From: Cyanobacteriota bacterium
GTDB taxonomy: Bacteria > Cyanobacteriota > Cyanobacteriia > Leptolyngbyales > Leptolyngbyaceae
Reading direction: 5' to 3'
DNA length: 57,291 nucleotides
Assembly (NCBI GenBank): GCA_026389365.1
Contig: JAPLHZ010000333.1
Coordinates: 1 to 57,291 of the forward strand
Notes under the pieces: model-generated
Seen by the model: only the letters and a program-made list of their open reading frames with translations
Database searches by the model: none
What the model was told of the DNA's origin: nothing
Position numbers and translations under genes: made by a program
In this document: positions 33,727 to 43,100 of the stretch, one piece after another
Layout: every line of letters starts with the position of its first letter
Numbering within the stretch: position 1 is the first letter of the stretch

Positions 33727-36159
33727 TCACATCAAATTCACTGGATCCACATCGATCGTCAAACTAACCCCCGGACCACAAACCGATCGTAATTCTTCCA
33801 AATGGAGTTCCACGGGTGTGGAAGTCGGTCCGTTAGTTTCACCCTTCAATAAAATCTGCCATCGATATCGCTGCGCCACTCGCAACACCATCGCCGGAGA
33901 TGGACCCAACACCTCATATCGCCCTTGAGCCACCATTTGTAACCGCTGGGCCACTTGGTTCGCTGCTGCCTGAACCTCCATCGCCTCTGGACTACTAAGC
34001 CGAATTAAAATCACCCAACCGATCGGCGGATAGCCTAAAACGTTTCGGGTTTCCAACTCCGATCGGGCAAACGCGCCATAATCCTGGGCCACCACCGCAT
34101 CAATTACCGGATGATCAGGACTATAGGTCTGCAAAATAACGCGGCCAGGATCATCCCCCCGACCCGATCGGCCCGCCACTTGCAACAAGGTCTGACAGGC
34201 TCGTTCCGCCGATCGAAAATCCTGCAAATGCAACAATCCATCCGCCGCCACAATGCCCACCAGCGTCACCTGCGGCAAATCCAAGCCCTTCGTCAACATC
34301 TGAGTTCCCACCAACAAATCGGCATCTCCACGGGAAAACCGATCGAGCAAACTGCGGTGCGCTCCCTTGGTCCGAGTCGTATCACTATCAAATCGCAAAA
34401 ACTTCAACTCGGGGAATTCCTGCGCAAGCTCTTGCGTCACCCGCTGCGTCCCACTGCCAAAATGCTTGAAGTAAATGGAACTACACACCGGACAAATTTT
34501 CGGTTGAAGTTGCGTATAGCCACAATAATGACAGCGCAACAGTTCCGCCGCTGTCGCGTGCGTGTGGTGATAAGACAGAGAAACATCACAATTTGGACAT
34601 TCCATCACATACCCACAACTCCGACAAGATACATGGCTACTATGTCCCCGTCGATGGATAAACAAAATTCCCTGATTGCCCTTCTCCTTCATCTCAGCAA
34701 TCTCATCCCGCAACGATCGGCTGAAAATCGATCGATTCCCTTCCTTTAGCTCCAGCCGCATATCCACCACTTCAATTTGGGGTTGGGGCCGATCGTGCAC
34801 CCGTGTCGGCAGCGATAAATATTTAATCTCTGGCGCAGACCAGGATTCGAGGGATGGAGTGGCCGAACCTAAAAGCAAAGGACAATCTTCCAATTGCGAT
34901 CGCCACCTTGCCACTGTCCTCGCGTGATAACAAGGCGCAGGTTGATCTTGTTTAAAACTAGAATCATGTTCTTCATCTAAGACAATCAATCCCAAATTCC
35001 CCAATGGGGCAAAAATCGCACTCCGAGTCCCAATCACAACCTGCGGCTCAAGTTTTAACATTTGTCGCCAAGTGTCATAACGTTCCCCCTCAGAAAGCGC
35101 ACTGTGATAAACCCTCACCCGATCGCCGAACCTCGCCCGAAACCGATCGGTTAACTGTGGAGTCAACCCAATCTCCGGCACCAAAACCAAGGCTGATTTT
35201 CCGGCCATTAAAAGAGGGGCGATCGCCTGTAAATAAACCTCTGTTTTTCCCGATCCCGTCACCCCATGGAGCAAAATAGTTGCACAGCTTTTATGGTCTT
35301 GAATCGATCGCACCACCGACACCTGAAATTCGGTCAAAACCTTCGGCAAGTCGGATTTCACAGTATGAATTTCCTGACGAAGGACCTCGCGAGATTGAAG
35401 TACAACAAACCCTTTTTTCTCCAATGTCTTAAGTACGCTTGAACTGGATTTGGTTTGAACTAAAAGATCACTGACCCACGCCTCACCGCCCATACGTTTC
35501 AGGCATTCCAAAATTTCTCGATGCCGACCGTTCAACTGATCATCAACCTCACCCACCAATGTCGCCGCCTGTTGCTGCTTCGGACGGACCGTTTGCGGCG
35601 GTTGCAAATAACTATCAACTAATCCCGATCGAACCAACTCCTGAACAATTTTTCCCAAGCCCTTAACCTTTTGCTGTAAAAAACGCCAAGAATAGTCACC
35701 AGTTTTACTTTCAGAGAGCAAATCTAATACCTTCTGCGCTTCGAGAGACACAGCCAGATTGCTATTTAGATTATGGTTCTGGTCGGACCGTAATTTAAGT
35801 CGGCGCTGCGATCGTGACAATAATCCCGGCGGCAATGCGGCTCGTACCACCTGCATTAATGGAGTCTGATAATACTTCGCGACTTGAGACAACAACGTCC
35901 AATAATGAGCAGGAAAAAATCCCAAACTCACCACCGCATCAATTTTACGAATCTTTTCAATATCTAACCCAATGGACCGAAGTGATTTCTCATCAGAATC
36001 TACTACCAGTGCAATGGCTCCAACCTGTTGTGCACCGAAGGGAACAGATAAAATATCTCCCACTCGGACAATTAAATCAAAGGGAATTTCATAGGTATAC
36101 AAACCCTGTGCGCCAGGACAATCGACTAATGCCTGAACCCAACTACGATCGCTACTCAT
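33727..36159 (-). CDS. priA: Primosomal protein N' (PriA helicase)
   Basis: PriA binds stalled forks and reloads the replicative helicase. The N-terminal DNA-binding part starts VQALVDCPGAQGLYTYEIPFDL. The helicase core has Walker A LLHGVTGSGKTEVYLQ and the DEEH box LIVLDEEHDSSFKQ. Zinc-binding cysteines are visible in CRSCGYVMECPNCDVSL, CHYCGY and CPVCSS. Motifs V/VI are GTQMLTKGLDLPQVTLVG and LLQVAGRSGRG. At 810 residues it is slightly longer than E. coli PriA because of a larger N-terminal linker. ATG at 36159. Confidence 0.95.
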   Translation of the reverse strand: MSSDRSWVQALVDCPGAQGLYTYEIPFDLIVRVGDILSVPFGAQQVGAIALVVDSDEKSLRSIGLDIEKIRKIDAVVSLGFFPAHYWTLLSQVAKYYQTPLMQVVRAALPPGLLSRSQRRLKLRSDQNHNLNSNLAVSLEAQKVLDLLSESKTGDYSWRFLQQKVKGLGKIVQELVRSGLVDSYLQPPQTVRPKQQQAATLVGEVDDQLNGRHREILECLKRMGGEAWVSDLLVQTKSSSSVLKTLEKKGFVVLQSREVLRQEIHTVKSDLPKVLTEFQVSVVRSIQDHKSCATILLHGVTGSGKTEVYLQAIAPLLMAGKSALVLVPEIGLTPQLTDRFRARFGDRVRVYHSALSEGERYDTWRQMLKLEPQVVIGTRSAIFAPLGNLGLIVLDEEHDSSFKQDQPAPCYHARTVARWRSQLEDCPLLLGSATPSLESWSAPEIKYLSLPTRVHDRPQPQIEVVDMRLELKEGNRSIFSRSLRDEIAEMKEKGNQGILFIHRRGHSSHVSCRSCGYVMECPNCDVSLSYHHTHATAAELLRCHYCGYTQLQPKICPVCSSIYFKHFGSGTQRVTQELAQEFPELKFLRFDSDTTRTKGAHRSLLDRFSRGDADLLVGTQMLTKGLDLPQVTLVGIVAADGLLHLQDFRSAERACQTLLQVAGRSGRGDDPGRVILQTYSPDHPVIDAVVAQDYGAFARSELETRNVLGYPPIGWVILIRLSSPEAMEVQAAANQVAQRLQMVAQGRYEVLGPSPAMVLRVAQRYRWQILLKGETNGPTSTPVELHLEELRSVCGPGVSLTIDVDPVNLM

Positions 36160-36361
36160 TCAGGCATATTCCTAACTCTAAAAACCGATGCAAATCTTAA
36201 GAAAATCCAGAAAAGAACTTGTAATGCAAATTATAATGCTAAACAAAGTCAGATAGTTATTTTTAAACATCAACTAAGTAAATTTTAAATTTGCTCAATT
36301 CAAAAATCACTCTTAGATCAGAATTTTAGCTCATTTCCCATTTAAAAGAGGACTTAGCACT

Positions 36362-37618
36362 ATGACTGTCACGCAACTCAATAAGGATGAGAATTTAACT
36401 GTATTTATAGATAATTTGGAAAGCAGGATTCCAGATGATTGCTCTGTAAATAACAAAAGTCAAACGGCAAACGATTGGAATAGAAAGAGCATCGCCGAAG
36501 TTACTGAAACTGTTATCTCGTCAGAACTACGATCGCAGTCAGTCGGGATAACTGATGAATTATCCATAGATTTAGACCCCACGTTACTAGAAACAGAGCT
36601 AGAACTTCTAGAAACCAATGATGAAAATAGTATCCTAGAAAACAGAGCAATTACAGGATATAGCCGAGCAATTAGTGATGATGCTGTTGGGGCATTTTTT
36701 AAAGATATGGCTCGTTACCCATTACTAAAGGGAAATGAAGAAATCGAACTTGCTCGGGAGATTCGTTACGGTGTTCAAATTGAACAAGTCAGAAAAGAAC
36801 TTTCGGAAAAAAAAGGTAGCCCGATCGGACAATCCCAGCTTGCTAGTCATTTCAAAATGACCCAACAAGAATTTGAACGCAAATTACATCTTGGGCGATG
36901 TGCAAAGCGAAAAATGATCCGCTCGAACCTGAGATTAGTCGTCTCGATCGCAAAACGATATCTTAATCGTGGCATCCCCTTCCTGGATCTAATCCAAGAA
37001 GGAGCACTAGGCCTACACCGGGCTAGCGAGAAATTTGATCCAGACAAAGGCTATAAGTTCTCTACTTACGCATATTGGTGGATCAGACAAGGCATCACCC
37101 GGACGATCGCGAACGATGCCAGGACTATTCGTTTGCCTATCCATATTGTTGAAAAACTGAGTAAACTTAAATGTGCTCAACGAAATCTACGCCGAGATCT
37201 TGGACGTACTCCTAAAGAACAAGAAATTTCAGATGTATTAGGAGTCACTGTTGAATATTTTCGGTACCTTCAACAAATTCAACGTCAATCTCTATCCCTG
37301 AATCATCGTATTGGGGAAGACGATAAAGAGTTGCTTGATCTTTTGGAGGATCATAATTGCCAATCTCCTGAACAGCAGATGACTGAGTCTGTAATGCGCC
37401 AGGAAGTATCAGAAGTTTTAGATACAGTCTTAACAGAACGGGAGCGGGAAGTCATTTGTCTTCGATATGGCTTATCTAGTAGTAAACCCTGCACTCTTGA
37501 AGAAGTTGGATTTGCCTTTAACCTTTCCCGTGAACGTGTACGCCAGATTCAGAGCAAAGCAATGCGAAAACTCCGTCGTCCTCATGTTGCTGAACGGTTA
37601 AAGGGATGGCTAGCTTAG
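36362..37618 (+). CDS. Group 2 sigma-70 factor
   Basis: The protein has no long region 1.1. Residues 1-95 are a variable acidic segment. Region 1.2 (DAVGAFFKDMARYPLL), regions 2.1-2.4 (RSNLRLVVSIAKRYLNRG, FLDLIQEGALGLHRA, FSTYAYWWIRQGITRTI), region 3 (RLPIHIVEKLSKLKCAQRNL) and regions 4.1-4.2 (ECLRYGL-type VICLRYGL, TLEEVGFAFNLSRERVRQIQ) follow. Region 2.4 and 4.2 match the principal sigma type, so it should read similar -10/-35 promoters. Length of 418 suggests a SigB/SigC/SigE-like group 2 factor for stress or nutrient responses; the subgroup cannot be fixed. It is divergent from priA with a 200-nt A+T-rich promoter region. Confidence 0.9.
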   Translation: MTVTQLNKDENLTVFIDNLESRIPDDCSVNNKSQTANDWNRKSIAEVTETVISSELRSQSVGITDELSIDLDPTLLETELELLETNDENSILENRAITGYSRAISDDAVGAFFKDMARYPLLKGNEEIELAREIRYGVQIEQVRKELSEKKGSPIGQSQLASHFKMTQQEFERKLHLGRCAKRKMIRSNLRLVVSIAKRYLNRGIPFLDLIQEGALGLHRASEKFDPDKGYKFSTYAYWWIRQGITRTIANDARTIRLPIHIVEKLSKLKCAQRNLRRDLGRTPKEQEISDVLGVTVEYFRYLQQIQRQSLSLNHRIGEDDKELLDLLEDHNCQSPEQQMTESVMRQEVSEVLDTVLTEREREVICLRYGLSSSKPCTLEEVGFAFNLSRERVRQIQSKAMRKLRRPHVAERLKGWLA

Positions 37619-37728
37619 TTCCCAGCATTCCCTTTGATATTTCTTTAGATTCATACTAAGTCCCATAATTCGTCTTACAATGGAAGTCTAAATTTCATAC
37701 AAGATGTAATTTTTGGAAAGACAATACC

Positions 37729-37938
37729 ATGATAAAAATCTGGGTTAATGAACAGCTAGATCCCAGTGGACTGCTGTATGCCTGTATCGCTTGCTGTAAT
37801 GAGCAACAGGCAATCGATTGTTGTGATTCATTTGAACTGAACCTGACCCAGCAGCAAAAAAGGGCCGGTTGGTTAGTTCGTCGATCGGTTGTGAGTTCTT
37901 GGCGCGACGTGCCTGCTGGAGCGCTGGAGCTGGGTTAA
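37729..37938 (+). CDS. Small conserved hypothetical protein
   Basis: The 69-residue ORF begins MIKIWVNEQLDPSGLLYACIACCNEQQAIDCC and ends SWRDVPAGALELG. It is cysteine rich in the middle and has no signal peptide. ATG start and coding-like composition support a real gene, and short proteins of this style occur beside argD or sigma genes in cyanobacteria. No function is known to me. Confidence 0.55.
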   Translation: MIKIWVNEQLDPSGLLYACIACCNEQQAIDCCDSFELNLTQQQKRAGWLVRRSVVSSWRDVPAGALELG

Positions 37939-38016
37939 TTTTTTCAGTAAAGTCTAGCTTTTTAGCGCTACGATTTCTTAAGCTAGCCTATTTAATTTAC
38001 CGAGGTTCCCAGAGCA

Positions 38017-39297
38017 GTGACTTTAGATACCCTTGTAAACGAGGTCGCCCCGAACCTCGACACGTCCGCACTATTTGATATAAAAGAGTTTGATACAGCA
38101 GAGTTTGATCACTATGTGATGAAAACCTACGGACGATTTCCGTTAACCTTGGTTCGAGGAGACGGCTGTCGAGTTTGGGACGATCGGGGTAAAGCTTATT
38201 TAGATTTTGTCGCGGGAATTGCGACTTGTACTCTGGGTCATGCTCACCCGGTTATGGTCCAAGCCGTCACTCGGCAAATGCAGACGCTACATCATGTTTC
38301 CAATCTTTATTACATTCCTCAACAGGGCGAGTTGGCCAAGTGGTTGGTCGATCGTTCCTGCGGGGATCGTGCTTTTTTCTGTAATTCCGGGGCTGAGGCC
38401 AATGAGGGTGCGATTAAGTTAGCTCGGAAATATGCCAAGGTAAAACGCGGTATTGAAAACCCGGTGATTATTACAGCTCATGCTAGTTTTCATGGTCGTA
38501 CCTTGGCGACTGTTACTGCAACAGGTCAACCTAAATACCACAAGAATTTTTCGCCATTAGTTCCAGGGTTTAATTATGTTCCCTACAATGACATTGAATC
38601 TTTGCGGGCGACGATCGCAGAACTCGATCGAGACCAGTCTCAAGTGGCTGCAATTATGTTGGAACCCCTACAAGGCGAAGGCGGCGTAAATCCCGGAAGT
38701 GAGTCCTATTTCCAGCAGGTTCGTCAAATCTGTGATGAAACTGGGATTTTGTTAATTTTAGATGAGGTGCAAGTTGGTATGGGCCGATCGGGTAAGCTCT
38801 GGGGTTATGAAAATTTAGGAATTGAGCCAGACATTTTCACATCGGCTAAAGGTCTAGGCGGTGGAATTCCGATCGGGGCGTTGTTGTGTAAGTCATCCTG
38901 TGATGTGTTTGAGCCTGGGGATCATGCGAGTACCTACGGCGGTAATCCTTTTGTTTGTGGTGTGGCACTGGCTGTTTGTCAGTATGTTGAGGCATCAAAT
39001 TTAATTGAGAATGCTAAGGAACGGGGCGCACAGCTTACCCATGGCTTACAAAAGCTCGCAAATCAATATCCCCATCTGATTGAGTTATCCCGTGGTTGGG
39101 GCTTGATTCAGGGACTGGTGTTGCGATCGGATATATCTATGAGCGCCATCGATTTGGTGAAAGCGGCCATGGCTGCTGGGCTATTGCTAGTACCTGCCGG
39201 ACCAACAGTCGTGAGATTCGTACCGCCGCTTTTGGTGACAGCGAGGGAAATTGATGAGGCGCTTTTGGTGCTTGACCGATTATTTGCTGCTCTTTAG
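38017..39297 (+). CDS. argD: Acetylornithine aminotransferase
   Basis: This class III PLP aminotransferase converts N-acetylglutamate semialdehyde to N-acetylornithine in arginine synthesis. Signatures: GIATCTLGHAHPVMVQAV, FFCNSGAEANEGAIKLAR, SFHGRTLATVTATGQPKYHK, ILDEVQVGMGRSG and the PLP-lysine in FTSAKGLGGGIPIGALL. Length of 426 residues is typical for the cyanobacterial enzyme, which has an N-terminal extension. The start is GTG at 38017; an ATG inside (VMKTYGRFP) would remove conserved residues. Confidence 0.93.
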   Translation: MTLDTLVNEVAPNLDTSALFDIKEFDTAEFDHYVMKTYGRFPLTLVRGDGCRVWDDRGKAYLDFVAGIATCTLGHAHPVMVQAVTRQMQTLHHVSNLYYIPQQGELAKWLVDRSCGDRAFFCNSGAEANEGAIKLARKYAKVKRGIENPVIITAHASFHGRTLATVTATGQPKYHKNFSPLVPGFNYVPYNDIESLRATIAELDRDQSQVAAIMLEPLQGEGGVNPGSESYFQQVRQICDETGILLILDEVQVGMGRSGKLWGYENLGIEPDIFTSAKGLGGGIPIGALLCKSSCDVFEPGDHASTYGGNPFVCGVALAVCQYVEASNLIENAKERGAQLTHGLQKLANQYPHLIELSRGWGLIQGLVLRSDISMSAIDLVKAAMAAGLLLVPAGPTVVRFVPPLLVTAREIDEALLVLDRLFAAL

Positions 39298-39441
39298 AAA
39301 ATCTTGATTAATGTGTCATGAACTGCCGATCGGGTCTCAGGTTGTAGGAAAATCTGGGTTGAGACGATCGATCGGTCGCGGTTTGTGGTTATGATTACAG
39401 ACTGGACATTATGAAGAAATAGCAATAAGCGGAGAATAATT

Positions 39442-39678
39442 ATGTCGCGCGTATGTGAATTAACAGGCAAGAAGGCCAACAATGCTTTCGCGGTCTCTCA
39501 CTCCCACCGTCGTACTAAGAAATTACAGGGTGTAAACCTTCAGTGGAAGCGTCTGTGGTGGGCTGAAGGCAAGCGTTTTGTGCGTTTGAACCTTTCTACC
39601 AAAGCCATCAAGACCATTGAGCTTAAGGGTTTGGCGGTTTATGCGAAGCAGTTGGGTGTCAACCTGAACAAATTCTAG
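39442..39678 (+). CDS. rpmB: 50S ribosomal protein L28
   Basis: The 78-residue basic protein begins [34 protein letters not shown] and contains [20 protein letters not shown], the L28 pattern. It binds 23S rRNA in the large subunit. ATG follows GGAG by 9 nt. It is a single gene with a strong terminator downstream. Confidence 0.97.
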   Translation: MSRVCELTGKKANNAFAVSHSHRRTKKLQGVNLQWKRLWWAEGKRFVRLNLSTKAIKTIELKGLAVYAKQLGVNLNKF

Positions 39679-39738
39679 ATTCGGTTACTGATGCCTAGAC
39701 ATCATCCGATTAAGAGAGTTGGTAAATAGATGATTGAG

Positions 39739-39770
39739 TAGCTCCGGTGGACATCCACGGGGGCTATTTT
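39739..39770 (+). terminator. rpmB terminator
   Basis: The arms tagctccggtgga and tccacgggggcta form a 13-bp stem with one mismatch and a 2-nt gap, followed by TTTTATTG. It lies 60 nt after the rpmB stop. Confidence 0.8.
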
Positions 39771-40177
39771 ATTGTTATGAGAGTAGATGTTTCAATTTTT
39801 TTGTTCTATTTTGAATCTGATGTTAATCAAATTCGATCGTTTTGGGTAGCCTTAAAATATGAAGTCCTCATGAAGCCCTCGAAATGATTACTAATGATAA
39901 TTTTCCAAGAGATTTGGAGATTTTTATTAGGATCCGGTACAACTGAGTTAGGTTTAGGATTTGGTCTCAATACTTTTTTAGAGTCGCTTTTTAGCTTAAT
40001 ACGGGTGAATTATTCTCTCAGAAGACGTGAATCTCCAGTCATTTCTGAGTTCATCGGCTAAACTGTCACTCTATACAGTATGTCCAACGATCGCCCCGGA
40101 CAGATCCATTTTTTGACCAGTGGAATGTCCCACTCTACAGAAATTCTACAAAATCGTCTCCCTGGCACATCACCGCT
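39771..40177. other. Upstream region of hpsA
   Basis: No ORF of note lies here. The stretch is A+T rich and probably holds the promoter of the long hpsA operon. No clear operator or riboswitch-like fold was recognised. Confidence 0.4.
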
Positions 40178-43100
40178 ATGTCAAACCGTAACCTTTCCAA
40201 AGCATTTCAGACCTTCACCCGCGAGGTCACTCGTCTGTGTCGATCGATGACTAAAGGTGCGATAGACTGGCTATTGCGGTCAGCTTTCGTTGTGAGTCGT
40301 GGAGTTTCCCCGAATTCAGGGATAATTCTACCGACGACCATAATGTTGATTTTAGTGGTGTCGTTGTCTGTGGGAGCGTTGACCTATCGGGCTTACACTC
40401 GTAACGTTCAAGTCATTACCAGTAACCAGCAGCGGGTTATCTATAATGCTGCAACTCCTGCGATCGATCGGGCGCGATCGAAGCTGGAGTTCATGTTTGA
40501 TGCTAGTCAAGATACTCGTTATCCTAGTGGTGGTGTTCCTCGAGAAGACTATCTTCTGGGAATGATGTTGAATGATAACGTCACAGGAGGTGTTGCAGAA
40601 CGCAAGGTCAATGGTGAAGATCCATATACTTTACCTGGAGAAACTAGACTTAATCTTACTACAACTGCAACAGCTACTGATAATGCTTGGTCGTTCAAAG
40701 CAGATACGAATGGAGATGGCCAAGAAGATGCAACGGTTGTTTATTCAATCATCTTCAAAACTCCTCTGGATGCAGACCCGGCCAGATCTCAACGCTTACT
40801 CGTTACGCAAAGTGATAAACAAAAATCCGATCAGGGTGTTGTCCGCCATGGTCCGTTAACAACTGAAACGGGTTCAGCTTGTCAATTGCCATCTACGGCT
40901 ACTACTGCTCCTACCTCCGTCGGTTGGTTTAATGATCCGACTAACACTTCAGTGGTTCGTAAAAATTTCCAAGTGGATGTTTTGGTGGTGCCATACAGTG
41001 CAAAATCCGTCGCCACTACAATTGAATTCCATCAAGATCGTGAGATAAGCAAAGGAAACAAATGGGGTGCATGGTTCCGCAATGACTTAGAAGTGTTTCC
41101 CGGTCCTGAATTCCGTTTTAATGGTGCTATGCATACGGAAGGTAATTTGATTGTTGGACAAAGCAATGGTCTCACGACTAGGTTTCAATCGTATTTGATT
41201 AGTTCAAAAAACTCTTGCCTGTATCCCCCGATCGATAATTCTGAAATTTCGATTACAACGGGTAGTGACCAAGACAAGTTTCAAGGTGTCATTGCTGCCG
41301 GATTGATGGGAATTTCGACTAATGTTGGTGGTTTCACACCGCATTACCAGCAAGCTGGGCAGCCTAATTCCAAGATTGCTATCAATAGGAATAATGATAC
41401 GAGTAAGGCAGATAAGCCGGAGGATGTTTACAGCGACCCAGTTGCTATTCTGACCGAAGACATTCGGCAAACGGTTAAACCTGGTACTGGTTCTGCTGCT
41501 AATCCGAAAAATAATTCACTAAATTACCAAGCTCCGACTTACAACGACTCACTAAAACAGCGAATTCAGTTTAAAAAGGAGGCAACTCCCTATATCGACG
41601 ATTTGTCAAGAGCTGATGGTCGTTGGGGACCAAAGCCAACTTTTCCCTTGCCTATTTCTTCTTCCGGTGCTGCGGCAGCTACTACATCTAGTAAAGTCCC
41701 CGATCGTAATGATACGGCTAAAACTGGATATGGGTATGCAATTCCGGATGCTAACAAGTACTTAACTGCGAAAAACACCTTCACTCCAACAGCGGGCGCA
41801 AAAGACCTCACGGATGAAAGCGTTGGGGCTGACGGATATTGGGAAAATCGTGCCCGAAATGAGGGGCTTCGTATTTTGGTGGGTGAGCGTTTGGAGTTGG
41901 GAAATCCCTTCGGTTGGGTCACTCCGCGAGATGGTGATAATGACGGATATATTGCCTCTGATCCGACCGGAGTGAATGAGCGGGAGGGCGATCCGCTCTA
42001 TCCGCCTGAAGTTAAGCCATATCCTGTCGCCTCTGCCAGTACGACTATCTCTCATGTTCAGCAGCAGCATAGAACCTTGCGTGATAATTTAGCGGCTGTT
42101 CAGGCGACCGCTCTGTATCACACTGACTTTATTAATAAGGGTTTTGGTGCAGACTATCCGTTTGCTTGCTTAGCGACAACGGCCCATCCCGGTACTCCGA
42201 CGACCTTGCGTCAGTCCACTAACTTTGTCCCGACCCGATTTAATACATCTGCAACTGATCAGGTTGATTTGTTGTCAGATTTTTTCTCGGGGCGCGGAAC
42301 CAATGGTTGGGAATTTGAGCCGCCAGCAGGAAATCTAGGTGCATTTACGACTGCGATCGGAAAAACCGAGCCATTAGGAATTGCCCTACGAAATTTGGCA
42401 AACTTTGCTGGAGATCCAGATGGTGCATTCCCACCAAAACAAGATGCTAATATACATCCCTATCCTGCATTGAGTATGTGGGGTAACTTCTCAAATCTTC
42501 GTCGTGCGTTAAATCTCATAGATACGGGTACATCTTATGCCAATCTTTCAACTGCTGATAAGACTTATATTCAGACGGCATCTTGCACCGTTGGAATGCT
42601 TGCCTATGAGATTGATACGGTTCAGAAGTTCGACCCGACCAAGCCGATTAATAATATTGCTGTCGGACTAGGGCTGACTGACACCGCTAACAATGGAAAA
42701 CTGATGTTTCAGTTGGGTACAGAGCTTTATGAATTAATGAATGAAGATGCGCCTAATGCGAATGTGCTTAATGCGAATAAGGATCATGTTTTACCAGACG
42801 AGCTACGCAATCAATTTAAATACGATCCAACGGATACAGGAACAGGAGCTAAAAATCCTCGTGATTACTACAACGTGCCACCAGAGGCATATATTGAAGC
42901 TCTGAGGCAGAAATATAGTAATGGGAGCGGCGGCGGACTTGGGGTTGCGGCGGTTAATAATAGCAAGCTGAGAATGGCTGAGCTAATCATGCTCAATTTC
43001 CAAATTCGTCGCGATCGGACCTTTGGGTTCCGCCCCTCTCCATCGTTTGGTCACTATGCAATTGAAATGACGACGACGACTTCAGGAGTAACATCGGGTT